Shown here: positions 7,643 to 16,031 of the stretch, piece after piece
Layout: each line of letters starts with the position of its first letter
Position numbering within the stretch: the first letter of the stretch is position 1
Assembly: GCF_031458235.1 (NCBI RefSeq)
Contig: NZ_JAVDYB010000001.1
Location: 3,245,001-3,309,000 of the forward strand
Length of the DNA: 64,000 bases
Reading direction: 5' to 3'
Origin: Catenuloplanes atrovinosus
GTDB taxonomy: Bacteria > Actinomycetota > Actinomycetes > Mycobacteriales > Micromonosporaceae
The notes under the pieces: generated by a model
What the model saw: the letters and a program-made list of their open reading frames with translations, nothing else
The model's database searches: none
What the model was told of the DNA's origin: nothing
Made by a program: the position numbers and the translations under genes

Positions 7643-10429
7643 ATGACTGACGTGGTGACGGCATTGCAGCGGGCCGGCCTCGAGGTGCGCGCCGATGCCG
7701 GCACGCGCGGGATGTACGCGTCCGACGCCTCGCTCTACCGCATCCCGCCGCTCGCCGTGGTCCGCCCGCGGCACACCGACGAGGTCGCCGCCGCGCTCGA
7801 GGTCGCCCGTGCCACCGGCACGCCGCTCACCTCGCGCGGCGCCGGCACGTCCGTGGCCGGCAACGCGGTCGGGCGCGGCATCGTGCTGGACTTCTCCCGC
7901 CACCTCAATCGCGTGCTCTCCGTCGACCCGGAGGCGCGGACCGCGGTGGTCGAGCCCGGCACCGTGCACGCGGTCCTGCAACGGGCGGCGACACCACACG
8001 GCGTGCGCTTCGGCCCGGACCCGTCGACCCACCCGCGGTGCACGATCGGCGGCATGGTCGGCAACAACGCGTGCGGCTCGCGGTCGCTCGCCTACGGCCG
8101 CACCTCCGACAACGTGGCCGGCCTCACGCTGCTGACGGCCTCAGGTCAAGAACTCGTCACGGGGTACGACGAGAGCGGCGCACCCTTCGCCCGGGGCGCG
8201 GAGCCGGTGCTCGCGGACCTCCGGCGCACCGTGGGGCGGCACCTCGCCACCGCGCGCACCGAGTTCGACCGGTTCGGCCGGCAGGTCTCCGGCTACGCCG
8301 TGCAGCATCTGCTGCCGGAGCGCTTCGACCTGACCCGCGCGCTGGTCGGCTCCGAGGGCACGCTCGCGGTGATCACCCGGGCGACCGTGCGGCTGGTGGT
8401 GGACGCGCCGGTCCGGGTGGTGGTCGTGCTCGGCTTCCCGGACATCGTCGCGGCCGGCGAGGCCGCCCCGGCCGTGGTCGCGCACGGCCCGACCTCGTGC
8501 GAGGGCCTGGACTCGCGATTGCTGGACGTGCTGCGCGCCCGCCGCGGGCCGGACGCGGTGCCGCCGCTGCCGGCCGGCGGTGCCTGGCTGTTCGTGGAGC
8601 TGGCCGGCGACGACGCCGGCGAGGTCGAGTCCCGCGCCCGGCGGCTGGCCGCGGACGGCATCGGCGCGGACGCGCTGGTGGTCACCGACCCGGCCACGCA
8701 GTCGCGGCTGTGGCGCATCCGCGAGGACGGCGCCGGGCTGGCCGGCCGCGCGCCGTCGGAGAAACCGGCCTGGCCCGGCTGGGAGGACGCGGCCGTGCCG
8801 CCGGAGAGGCTGGGTGCGTACCTGGCCCGGTTCGACGAGTTGGTCGCGGCGTACCACATGACCTCGGCGCCGTTCGGCCACTTCGGCGACGGCTGCATGC
8901 ACGTGCGGCTCGACCTCCCGCTCGACGAGCCCGGCGGCACGAAGATCATGCGCGAGTTCCTGACCGACGCGGCGAAGCTGGTCGGCGAGTTCGGCGGCTC
9001 GCTCTCCGGCGAGCACGGCGACGGGCGGGCCCGCTCGGAGCTGCTGCCGCACATGTACTCGGCGGACGCGATCGCGCTGTTCGCCGGCGTCAAGGCCGCG
9101 TTCGACCCGGAGAACCTGCTCAACCCGGGCGTGCTGGTCGACCCGGACCCGATCGACGCGGACGTGCGCCCGGCCGGCCGGTTCCCGCTGGCCGGGCTCG
9201 CGATGGCGTACCCGCACGACGACGGCGACCTCGGCCAGGCCGTGCACCGGTGCACCGGCGTGGGCAAGTGCCGGGCGGACAACTCCGCGGCCGGCGGCGT
9301 GATGTGCCCGTCGTACCTGGCGACGCGCGAGGAGAAGGACTCCACCCGCGGCCGGGCCCGGGTGCTGCAGGAGGTGGTGCGCGGCGAGCTGTCCTGGTCG
9401 GACCCGTCCGTGCACGACGCCATGGACCTGTGCCTGTCCTGCAAGGGGTGCGCGTCCGACTGCCCGACCGGCATCGACATGGCCACCTACAAGTCCGAGG
9501 TGCTGCACCAGACGTACCGGGGGCGGCTGCGCCCGCGCTCGCACTACACGCTGGGCAAGCTGCCGATGTGGGCGCGGCTGGCCGGGTGGATGCCGCGCCT
9601 GGCGAACCTGGGCGTGCGGCTGCCGCTGATCGGGCGGGCCGCGCTGTGGCTGGCCGGCGTGGACGGACGGCGGTCGGTGCCCGCGTTCGCGCGCCGCCCG
9701 TTCCGCCGCACCTTCAGGCCCGCGGCCACCCCGGGGAAGCCGGTCGTCCTGTTCGCGGACTCGTTCTCGGACGCGTTCTCCCCGGAGGTCGCGGACGCCA
9801 CGGTACGGGTGCTGCGCGCCGCCGGATACGAGCCGCGGCTGCCGTCCGGGCCGGTGTGCTGCGGCCTGACCTGGATCACCACCGGGCAGCTGGACTCGGC
9901 GAAGAAGATCCTCGCCCGTACCGTGGCCGCGCTGGCCCCTGACGCCCGGGCCGGCGTGCCGATCGTCGGCATCGAGCCGTCCTGCACCGCCGTGCTCCGC
10001 TCCGACGTGCGCGAGCTGCTTCCCGGCGACGCCGACGCGGAGGCCGTGGCCGGATCCGTCAAAACCCTCGCCGAGCTGCTGTCCCGGACGCCCGGCTGGA
10101 CGCCGCCGGACCTGTCCGGCGTGCAGGTCGTCGCGCAGCCGCACTGTCACCACCACGCCGTGCTCGGCTGGAAGACGGACGCGGACCTGCTCGCCGCGAG
10201 CGGCGCCACGGTCCGGCGGCTGGCCGGCTGCTGCGGCCTGGCCGGCAACTTCGGCGTGGAGATCGGCCACTACGAGGTGTCCGTCGCGGTGGCCGAGCAG
10301 AACCTGCTGCCCGCGCTGGACGCCGCCCCGGACGCGGTGGTCCTCGCGGACGGATTTTCCTGCCGCACGCAGGTCGCCGACCTGCGTGACCGGCCCGCCG
10401 TGCACCTCGCGCAGCTGCTGGACCGGTGA
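7643..10429 (+). CDS. Fused FAD-linked oxidase / Fe-S dehydrogenase (D-lactate dehydrogenase-like)
   Basis: A 928-aa membrane-associated dehydrogenase, probably oxidising D-lactate or another 2-hydroxyacid and passing electrons to quinone. The N-terminal PCMH-type FAD domain (VVRPRHTDEVAAALEVAR, then SRGAGTSVAGNAVG) is followed by the FAD-oxidase C-terminal domain (GHFGDGCMHVRLD, SLSGEHGDGRARSELLPHMY). Two cysteine clusters typical of 4Fe-4S ferredoxins follow, CTGVGKCR...MCP from about 537 and CLSCKGCASDCP from about 597. The last 200 residues carry two CCG-type motifs (CCGLTW about 739, CCGLAGNFG about 863) as in GlpC/LldE proteins. It is thus a one-polypeptide form of functions often split between GlcD and GlcF/GlpC. 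ATG 7643 lies 7 nt after a TAACAT box within the GntR palindrome. It overlaps the next gene by 4 bp. Confidence 0.88.
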   Translation: MTDVVTALQRAGLEVRADAGTRGMYASDASLYRIPPLAVVRPRHTDEVAAALEVARATGTPLTSRGAGTSVAGNAVGRGIVLDFSRHLNRVLSVDPEARTAVVEPGTVHAVLQRAATPHGVRFGPDPSTHPRCTIGGMVGNNACGSRSLAYGRTSDNVAGLTLLTASGQELVTGYDESGAPFARGAEPVLADLRRTVGRHLATARTEFDRFGRQVSGYAVQHLLPERFDLTRALVGSEGTLAVITRATVRLVVDAPVRVVVVLGFPDIVAAGEAAPAVVAHGPTSCEGLDSRLLDVLRARRGPDAVPPLPAGGAWLFVELAGDDAGEVESRARRLAADGIGADALVVTDPATQSRLWRIREDGAGLAGRAPSEKPAWPGWEDAAVPPERLGAYLARFDELVAAYHMTSAPFGHFGDGCMHVRLDLPLDEPGGTKIMREFLTDAAKLVGEFGGSLSGEHGDGRARSELLPHMYSADAIALFAGVKAAFDPENLLNPGVLVDPDPIDADVRPAGRFPLAGLAMAYPHDDGDLGQAVHRCTGVGKCRADNSAAGGVMCPSYLATREEKDSTRGRARVLQEVVRGELSWSDPSVHDAMDLCLSCKGCASDCPTGIDMATYKSEVLHQTYRGRLRPRSHYTLGKLPMWARLAGWMPRLANLGVRLPLIGRAALWLAGVDGRRSVPAFARRPFRRTFRPAATPGKPVVLFADSFSDAFSPEVADATVRVLRAAGYEPRLPSGPVCCGLTWITTGQLDSAKKILARTVAALAPDARAGVPIVGIEPSCTAVLRSDVRELLPGDADAEAVAGSVKTLAELLSRTPGWTPPDLSGVQVVAQPHCHHHAVLGWKTDADLLAASGATVRRLAGCCGLAGNFGVEIGHYEVSVAVAEQNLLPALDAAPDAVVLADGFSCRTQVADLRDRPAVHLAQLLDR

Positions 10430-11376
10430 TACTGGACGGCATGACCGGATCTCTGCACGGCCTGGTGGTCGTCCAGCACGGCGAGGTCGTCCTGGAGCGG
10501 TACGGCGCGGGCGAGGACTTCACCTGGGACCGGCCGCTCGGCCACGTGGTCTTCGACGCCGGCACCCCGCACGACGTGCGCTCGGTGACGAAGAGCGTGG
10601 TCGCGCTGCTGTACGGCATCGCGCTCGCCGACGGCCGGGTGCCGGAGCCGTCCGCGCCGCTGCTGGCGTCCTTCCCGGAGTACCCGGACCTCGCCGCCGA
10701 CCCGGCCCGGGCGCGGCTGACCGTGGCGCACGCGCTGACCATGTCGCTCGGCCTGGAGTGGCGCGAGGAGATCCCCTACTCCGATCCGTCCAACGGCGAG
10801 ATCGCCATGGAGCTGGCACCGGACCGCAACCGCTACGTCCTCTCCCGCCCGGTGGTGACCGCGCCCGGCGAGCGGTGGGTCTACTGCGGCGGCGCGTCCG
10901 CGCTGATCGGCCACCTGATCACGGCCGGCACCGGGCGGTCACTCGCCGACTTCGCGCGGGAGCGGCTGTTCGGCCCGCTCGGCATCGACACGTTCGAGTG
11001 GATGACCGCGCAGGACGGCGTCCACTCCGCCGCGTCCGGGCTCCGCCTCACGCCCCGCGACCTGGCCCGGATCGGCACGCTGGTGCTGACCGGCGGCGAG
11101 GACCTGGTGCCGCCGTCGTGGCTCGCCGCGATGCTGGAGCCGCGCCTGGAGGTCGAGTGGGGCGACCGGTACGGCTACCAGTGGTACCTCGGCGACCGCA
11201 CCGTCTACGCGGCCGGCAACGGCGGCCAGCGCCTGTTCGTCCTGCCGGACCGGGACGCGGTCGTGGCGGTCACCGCGGGCGCCTACGACGACCCCGAGCA
11301 GTGGCGCGTCCCGCACCACGCGCTGCACGAGGTCGCGCTGCCCGCGCTGCACCCCGTTCCTCGCCACCCTCAGTAG
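10426..11376 (+). CDS. Serine hydrolase, beta-lactamase/esterase (class C-like) family
   Basis: A 316-aa penicillin-recognition-fold hydrolase. The nucleophile motif SVTK has Ser at about 53 and Lys at 56; a second-motif Tyr is in WVYCGGASALIG; the third motif is replaced by AAGNGGQ. There is no signal peptide, so it is probably a cytoplasmic esterase or peptidase rather than a resistance enzyme. The GTG start overlaps the upstream dehydrogenase stop (GTGA), implying translational coupling; ATG 10441 is the alternative. Its 3' end overlaps the convergent L,D-transpeptidase gene by 7 bp. Confidence 0.8.
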   Translation: MILDGMTGSLHGLVVVQHGEVVLERYGAGEDFTWDRPLGHVVFDAGTPHDVRSVTKSVVALLYGIALADGRVPEPSAPLLASFPEYPDLAADPARARLTVAHALTMSLGLEWREEIPYSDPSNGEIAMELAPDRNRYVLSRPVVTAPGERWVYCGGASALIGHLITAGTGRSLADFARERLFGPLGIDTFEWMTAQDGVHSAASGLRLTPRDLARIGTLVLTGGEDLVPPSWLAAMLEPRLEVEWGDRYGYQWYLGDRTVYAAGNGGQRLFVLPDRDAVVAVTAGAYDDPEQWRVPHHALHEVALPALHPVPRHPQ

Positions 11377-12296
11377 ACCCAGACCGGCGTACCGACCGGC
11401 ATCTGCCCGTTCGCCCAGACCCAGTCCATCGCCGCGATCGTCAGCCGCGCGCAGCCGTGCGAGGCCGGTTCCGGGGGCACGCTCGGCGCCCCGTGCACCG
11501 CGATCCCGCCGTTGAAGTACTTCGGCCGGTACAGCGGGCCGAGCGGCCCGTACCGCCACGCGTCGATCTCCCGCCCCACCCGGAACCGGCCGGCCGGCGT
11601 GTCCGCGAGATAGCGCCGGCCCTGGTAGCGGTAATACTCGTTGGAGCCGGTCGACGTGTTGAAGATCCGCGTGACGGTGCCGTCGTCGACCAGCATCAGC
11701 AGTTGCCTCGCCAGGTCGATCTCGACCCGGTGCCCCTTGCTGCTCCGCGCGCCCGGCCGGACGCCACCGGCCAGCGCGCTCATCAGCGCCGGGTCGGCCC
11801 GCCCGGTGCGCTCCAGTCCCGCCGCCTTCTGCGCCGCGTACACCGCCTGCAACGTGAGCGGCCCGAACTTCCCGTCGGCCGGCCCGTTCCAGTAGCCCAG
11901 CGCATCCAGCCGCTGCTGCAGCACGAGGATCTCCGGCCCCGACTCGCCACGCGTCAGCGTGCCGTCGGCGCCCGCCGTGGGAATGCCGGTAGGCGTCGGC
12001 GTGCCCGTCGAGCCCGGCGTGGGAATCCCGCTCATCGTGGGTGCCGGCGCGGAGGCCGTCGGCACGGTCGGCAGTCCGGTCGGCCATCCGGTCGGCGTCG
12101 GCGCCGGTGTGGCCCGCGTCGGCGCGGTCGCCGTCGGTGCCGGCGGCCCGGTGCCGCTCGGCGTGCCGTCCGGCGCCGTCGGCGTGCCGGTCGCCTGCTG
12201 CGCGAGCGGCGCATCGGTGGCGGTGCCACATCCGGCCGCCAGCACGACCGCGACCCCCAGCGCCACCGCGCGCCGCACCGTTCCGCGCACCGTCAT
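11370..12296 (-). CDS. L,D-transpeptidase lipoprotein with peptidoglycan-binding domain
   Basis: A 308-aa cell-wall enzyme forming 3-3 peptide cross-links, or attaching partners, outside the membrane. Lipoprotein signal with lipobox LAAGC (Cys23), then a Thr/Pro-rich linker of about 100 residues to span the wall, a peptidoglycan-binding helical domain (GPEILVLQQRLDALGYWNG...DGKFGPLTLQAVYAAQKAAGL), and a YkuD catalytic domain ending in IAVHGAPSVPPEPASHGCAR with catalytic His280 and Cys282. ATG 12296 is chosen because the signal peptide starts there; the frame is open to 12389. The linker is Thr/Pro-biased, as common in actinobacterial wall proteins. Confidence 0.9.
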   Translation of the reverse strand: MTVRGTVRRAVALGVAVVLAAGCGTATDAPLAQQATGTPTAPDGTPSGTGPPAPTATAPTRATPAPTPTGWPTGLPTVPTASAPAPTMSGIPTPGSTGTPTPTGIPTAGADGTLTRGESGPEILVLQQRLDALGYWNGPADGKFGPLTLQAVYAAQKAAGLERTGRADPALMSALAGGVRPGARSSKGHRVEIDLARQLLMLVDDGTVTRIFNTSTGSNEYYRYQGRRYLADTPAGRFRVGREIDAWRYGPLGPLYRPKYFNGGIAVHGAPSVPPEPASHGCARLTIAAMDWVWANGQMPVGTPVWVY

Positions 12297-12433
12297 CGGC
12301 CCATTGTCCCTGATCAGGGCCGTTTCAAACCCAAAAAACGATCCAGCCGGTACGGCGATCCCGCTCGACCCCCCGACCCAAACTTCCACGGCCCACCCGT
12401 CTCCGGCCGCCCCGTCCCCGGCACGCCGACCGA

Positions 12434-13867
12434 TCAGAACACCGGCGGCGGCCCGGGCTGCGGCTGGTACTCATGCGGATACCGCGGCGGGTAGGGCTGA
12501 GCGGGTCCCTGCTGCTCCGCGGGTCCGTGCTGCTCCGCGGGTCCGTGCTGCTCCGCGGGTCCGTGCTGCTGGGCGGTCCCCTGCTGCGCCCCATCGTGAT
12601 TCGGAACCGGGGGACGCGGCGGATATTGCGGCGCTACAGCGTGCTGCGGCGCCACCTGGTGCTGCCACGCGACCGAAGGCTGCCCGCCCTCGCCCTGCTG
12701 CGGGCCGCCACCCTGGTGTGGCGCCGGGTACTGCGGTGGGTATGACGGCGCCGCCTGCTGCTGCGCGACCGGGTACTCCGGCGGATACGGCGGCGTCAGC
12801 TGCTGCGGATATCCATGCTGCTGAAAGCCCTGCTGGTGCAGCGCGACCGGTTGCTGCGGAAACCCTTGCTGCTGCGGCCCCGGATACTGCCGGTGCCCTT
12901 GCTGCTGCGGCCCCGGATACTGCGGGTGCCCTTGCTGCTGCGGCCCCGGATACTGCGGGTGCCCTTGCTGCTGCGGCCCGGGATACTGCGGGTGCCCTTG
13001 CTGCTGCGCCGCGCTCTGCGGCGGATACGGGGACGTCAGCTGCTGCTGCTGCGCGTATCCCTGCTGCGACACCCCGCCCTGCTGTGCGAATCCCTGCTGC
13101 TGCGGTGCGACTGAATACTGCGGGTATCCCTGCTGCCCAGCACTCTGCTGTGGACCCGGGTACTGCGCCCCCTGCTGCTCCGGATGCCCCTGCTGCTGCG
13201 GAAACCCATGGTGAGACCCGCCCTGCTGCGCGTGACCGTGCTGCAGAAACCCCTGATGCGGCTGCCCCTGCTGCCCGTGACCGTGCTGCGGAAACCCCTG
13301 ATGCGGCTGCCCCCGCTGCGCATAAGCCTGCTGGGCGAACCCCTGCTGCGCGAACCCCTGCTGCGCGAGTCCCTGCTGGGCGAACCCCTGCTGCGCGAGT
13401 CCCTGCTGCGCGAGTCCCTGCTGCGCGAGTCCCTGCTGCGCGAGTCCCTGCTGCGCGAGTCCCTGCTGCGCGAGTCCCTGCTGCGCGAGGCCCTGCTGCC
13501 CGTACCCATGCTGCGGGTGTTGCCCCTGCTGCCCCGGCGGGAAGCCGCCCTCCCCCGCAGTCCCGGAGCCGCCCTTGCCACCCACGGCCCGCCGGATGAT
13601 CACGATCACGCCGCCGATCAGCAGCAACGCCCCAGCACCCATGAAGATCATCTGGGTGCGGCCCTCGTAGGCCTTCTGCTCGTCGTACGTCCTGGTGGTG
13701 GAGTTCCCCTTGCGAATCGTGGTGCAGGTGTCACCCCGCGACATCACGTCACCACTACACGTCGGCTCGCCACCGAAAACCGTGAGCGACACCCCGATCA
13801 GCAGCACCCCTATGAGGACCGCTCCGAAGCGGTTACCGACGACCTTCCACAGCACATTTCCCAGCAT
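12434..13867 (-). CDS. Gln/Pro/Gly-rich repeat membrane protein
   Basis: About 477 aa (starts at 13903 or higher are possible). Residues about 1-105 hold two predicted transmembrane helices (FGAVLIGVLLIGVSLTVF and MIFMGAGALLLIGGVIVII) flanking a short external loop with two Cys and a Thr-rich stretch. The rest is low complexity and presumably cytoplasmic: eleven [L/F]AQQG pentapeptides, then QPHQGFPQHGH-like blocks, four copies of GHPQYPGPQQQ, and GPAEQH repeats near the C-terminus. No enzymatic domain is visible. Such tails could drive phase separation or multivalent binding; that is speculation. The repeats make the length prone to slippage. The gene lies between the L,D-transpeptidase and a thioesterase, all on the minus strand. 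Confidence 0.75.
   Translation of the reverse strand: MLGNVLWKVVGNRFGAVLIGVLLIGVSLTVFGGEPTCSGDVMSRGDTCTTIRKGNSTTRTYDEQKAYEGRTQMIFMGAGALLLIGGVIVIIRRAVGGKGGSGTAGEGGFPPGQQGQHPQHGYGQQGLAQQGLAQQGLAQQGLAQQGLAQQGLAQQGLAQQGFAQQGLAQQGFAQQGFAQQAYAQRGQPHQGFPQHGHGQQGQPHQGFLQHGHAQQGGSHHGFPQQQGHPEQQGAQYPGPQQSAGQQGYPQYSVAPQQQGFAQQGGVSQQGYAQQQQLTSPYPPQSAAQQQGHPQYPGPQQQGHPQYPGPQQQGHPQYPGPQQQGHRQYPGPQQQGFPQQPVALHQQGFQQHGYPQQLTPPYPPEYPVAQQQAAPSYPPQYPAPHQGGGPQQGEGGQPSVAWQHQVAPQHAVAPQYPPRPPVPNHDGAQQGTAQQHGPAEQHGPAEQHGPAEQQGPAQPYPPRYPHEYQPQPGPPPVF
12511..12564. repeat. Three exact 18-bp tandem repeats (GPAEQH codons)
   Basis: GCTGCTCCGCGGGTCCGT occurs three times without mismatch, encoding the C-terminal GPAEQH repeats of the Gln-rich membrane protein. 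Confidence 0.85.
12866..12997. repeat. Four 33-bp tandem repeats (GHPQYPGPQQQ codons)
   Basis: Four consecutive 33-bp units begin at 12866, 12899, 12932 and 12965 with one or two substitutions. Near-identity at silent positions indicates recent duplication or gene conversion. Confidence 0.85.
13327..13491. repeat. Eleven 15-bp tandem repeats ([L/F]AQQG codons)
   Basis: Units of the type CCTGCTGCGCGAGTC repeat every 15 bp from 13327 to 13491. The variants (GCGCGAGTC, GCGCGAACC, GGGCGAACC) give Leu or Phe at the first position. This is a coding minisatellite within the Gln-rich protein. Confidence 0.9.
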
Positions 13868-13965
13868 CCCCGGCCCCGTTCCGTGACGTTGGCCCGTCAC
13901 CATAACGCGCCATCGATCGATCACCTCACCGCCCCCCCGCCCCCCGCCCCACCGCACCCCCTCAC

Positions 13966-14029
13966 CGCCGATCTAGGCCGGATTCAGGCGATCGGAGATC
14001 GAACCACCGGAATCCGCCCTAGATCGGCG
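13966..14029. other. 20-bp near-perfect inverted repeat between minus-strand genes
   Basis: Arms at 13966-13985 and 14010-14029 (CGCCGATCTAGGCCGGATTC and its reverse complement with one mismatch) enclose 24 bp. The element lies after the thioesterase stop and before the Gln-rich protein gene. It could terminate the former, though no T-run follows, or serve as an operator. Confidence 0.5.
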
Positions 14030-14030
14030 C

Positions 14031-14084
14031 GGCAGCGGGGCGCGGCAGCGGGGCGGGGCAGAGGGGCGGGGTAGAGGGGCGGGG
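14031..14084 (+). repeat. G-run repeat tract
   Basis: Repeated GGCAGCGGGGC and GGGGCGGGG units give many runs of three to four G on the plus strand directly before the thioesterase stop codon. The tract could form a G-quadruplex. It is non-coding in any sensible frame. Confidence 0.5.
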
Positions 14085-14591
14085 TCAGGCCGCGGCGGCG
14101 GCGGCGAGGTCGTCGCGGAGGGCGAGGCGGTGTTTGCGGCGGATCTCGGCGAGGTGGAAGGCGTGGCGTTCGTCGTCCGTGGTGAGGGTCAGCGGGGGTA
14201 CGGGGCGCGGCTTGCCCTGCTCGTCGACGGCCACCATGACCAGGTGCGCGGTCGCCACCACGGTCGGCGGCACCGCACGGTCCCAGCGGTCGGCCGTGCA
14301 GCGCACCGCCACCTCCATCGAGCTGCGCCCGGCCCAGGTGATCCGCGCCTGCACGTGGACCACGTCGCCGACGCGCACGGCCCGCAGGAACGCGGTCTCG
14401 TCGATGGCGGCGGTGACCGCGGGGCCGTCGGAGTGGCGGGCCGCGACCACACCGGCGACCGAGTCGATCAGGTTGAGGATGCGCCCGCCGTGGACCGTAC
14501 CCATCAGGTTGGTGTGGTGTTGGTCCATGATCTGCGAGAGCGTGAGCTCGGACGCGGACGGCGGTCGGCCGTCGAGGCCCGGGTGAGTCAT
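14085..14591 (-). CDS. Acyl-CoA thioesterase, hotdog fold
   Basis: A 168-aa cytosolic thioesterase of the YciA/BACH type that hydrolyses acyl-CoA to acid and CoA. Family signatures: NLMGTVHGGRILNLIDSVAGVVAARHS (helix and catalytic Asp region), then VTAAIDETAFLRAVRVGDVVHVQARITWAGRSSMEVAVRC, the conserved beta core. One hotdog domain fills the protein; the C-terminal AEIRRKHRLALRDDLAAAAAA is a helical tail. The ATG start lacks a strong Shine-Dalgarno sequence. Neighbours suggest no specific pathway. Confidence 0.9.
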   Translation of the reverse strand: MTHPGLDGRPPSASELTLSQIMDQHHTNLMGTVHGGRILNLIDSVAGVVAARHSDGPAVTAAIDETAFLRAVRVGDVVHVQARITWAGRSSMEVAVRCTADRWDRAVPPTVVATAHLVMVAVDEQGKPRPVPPLTLTTDDERHAFHLAEIRRKHRLALRDDLAAAAAA

Positions 14592-14681
14592 CGGATCGTC
14601 CGTTCTGTCGTGCCAGGTGCCCTTTGATCATGACACCTGGCCCGGGGACGTCCGCGCGGCGGCGGGAATTCGGAACGGGGA

Positions 14682-14702
14682 GCCGGGGCCACCGGCCCCG
14701 GC
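14682..14702 (-). terminator. Hairpin after the prenyltransferase gene
   Basis: GCCGGGGCC, a 3-nt loop and GGCCCCGGC form a perfect 9-bp stem 10 bp past the minus-strand stop at 14712. No T-tract follows, as is common for actinobacterial terminators. Confidence 0.45.
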
Positions 14703-14711
14703 CCCGACGTG

Positions 14712-15872
14712 TCAGGCGGGTACGCGGGGCCAGCCGTGGCCCGGGCGGGGGACGGCGTCGGCCCCGGGGGCGTGTACGGGGAGGCGGAAGTAGACGCCGA
14801 TGTCGGCGGGGCCGGCGTCGCGGGTGCGGTAGCTGACCAGTTCGTGGAGGCCGACGGTGGTGTGCAGGGGGGCGGGCGCGACCGCGGCGGCGATGCGGCG
14901 GTAGACGTCGGTGGGGGCGCCCTCACGGTGCATCAGCGCGACGATGCGCTCGGACGCGGTGGCGTCGGTGTCGACCGTGCCGGGCAGGCGGAAGTAGATG
15001 TTGGCCTCGTCGGCGCCGTCCCGGCCGGCGCGGAACGCGAGGCCGGTCATCGGTTCGTTGGCGATCGGGCCGGTGTAGAGGTCGGCGGCGGCGTGCGCGG
15101 CGCGGTCCGGGTCGTAGCTGCGGGCGAAGGCGCCGAGGCGGTGGATGCCGTCGAGGCCGGTGCCGCGGTGCCGGAAGTAGATCTTCGCGCGGGCCTGGGC
15201 GCCGGTGGCCAGGTCGAGCGCGACGTAGTCGAGATGGGTGCCGGTCGCGGCCAGGCCGTCGCGGTCATGGGCGACCGGGGCCCAGGCGGGGGCCAGGCCG
15301 AGGCGCTCCATCGCGCGCCCGACGGTGTCCCATTCCCGGCCGGCGCCGTTGACGTACGGGTTGAGGTAGACCTTGAAGTGCGGTGGCGTGTCCGGCCCGC
15401 AGGCGAGCGACAACCAGACCCCGGAGCGGTACGCGGGCGGGTCGTCCACTGTGAACAGGTCTTCGACCGCCTCGTACCCGCCGATGGAGACGCCGGTGCG
15501 GGTGGCGAGCGCGCGCACCATGGCGCGCCCGGCGTTCTGGGCGGCCCGCGCGTCCGCGCCGGCGCCCACCGGCTCGAAGAGGATGCGCACCTCGGTGACG
15601 CCCTTGCGCCAGCTGACCGACAACTCGGCGGGGAAGCCGTCGGCGGACACGAACGATGGATAGTGCGGCCGCGTCTCTATTGGACGGTGGGCCCACGGGT
15701 GCAGCATGTCCGCCAGATGCGCGCGGACGTCCTCACGCTCGCCGCCCTCCCACGCGGCGGTGCGGATGCGGTTCCAGAGATCGGCGAGCAGACCGGCGTG
15801 GGTGGTGTCGGGTGGATAGCTGAACAGCTGCTGATGCCGTACCGGGGTCGCACGGCTGGACTTTTCCGGCAT
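14712..15872 (-). CDS. DMATS-type aromatic (indole) prenyltransferase
   Basis: A 386-aa ABBA-fold prenyltransferase predicted to attach a dimethylallyl group to tryptophan or another indole. The family's repeated beta strands are plain: VWLSLACG, FKVYLNPYVNG, AKIYFRHRG, ANIYFRLPG and IGVYFRLPV, whose Lys/Tyr/Arg side chains line the diphosphate-binding barrel in known DMATS enzymes. The length fits bacterial members. ATG 15872 is chosen over an upstream TTG/GTG extension with atypical residues. It is divergent from a flavin monooxygenase 159 bp away; in Streptomyces coelicolor the related pair SCO7467/SCO7468 converts prenyl-tryptophan towards an indole aldoxime/nitrile, so the same chemistry is likely here. 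No aldoxime dehydratase gene is adjacent. Confidence 0.85.
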   Translation of the reverse strand: MPEKSSRATPVRHQQLFSYPPDTTHAGLLADLWNRIRTAAWEGGEREDVRAHLADMLHPWAHRPIETRPHYPSFVSADGFPAELSVSWRKGVTEVRILFEPVGAGADARAAQNAGRAMVRALATRTGVSIGGYEAVEDLFTVDDPPAYRSGVWLSLACGPDTPPHFKVYLNPYVNGAGREWDTVGRAMERLGLAPAWAPVAHDRDGLAATGTHLDYVALDLATGAQARAKIYFRHRGTGLDGIHRLGAFARSYDPDRAAHAAADLYTGPIANEPMTGLAFRAGRDGADEANIYFRLPGTVDTDATASERIVALMHREGAPTDVYRRIAAAVAPAPLHTTVGLHELVSYRTRDAGPADIGVYFRLPVHAPGADAVPRPGHGWPRVPA

Positions 15873-16031
15873 AACGGTGCATTCTGCCGCAGACGTGCGC
15901 GATCGGTCACCCTCCGCGTGAGTCTTGGCACAATCAGTACCTGATCGTGCGCTCAGACAGTTACGCAAGTCCACCTAGGACGATACTCTCCGAACACGAC
16001 CGCTCGGAACCGCTTCGGCGAGGGAGAGGAA

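Noticed and set aside
8038-10405. Long ORFs in other frames over the D-lactate-type dehydrogenase (8038-9942 plus, 8141-10405 minus)
   Set aside because: Arg/Ala/Gly-biased translations with no motifs, mirroring GC skew of the well-supported gene.
13327-13491. Regular 15-bp repeats considered as a CRISPR array
   Set aside because: No spacers, unit far too short, and in frame with a coding sequence; no cas genes in the window.
12434-13867. Gln-rich repeat gene considered a sequencing or assembly artefact
   Set aside because: The frame is open across all repeats and joined to two sensible membrane helices, so it is a real gene, although copy numbers may be uncertain.
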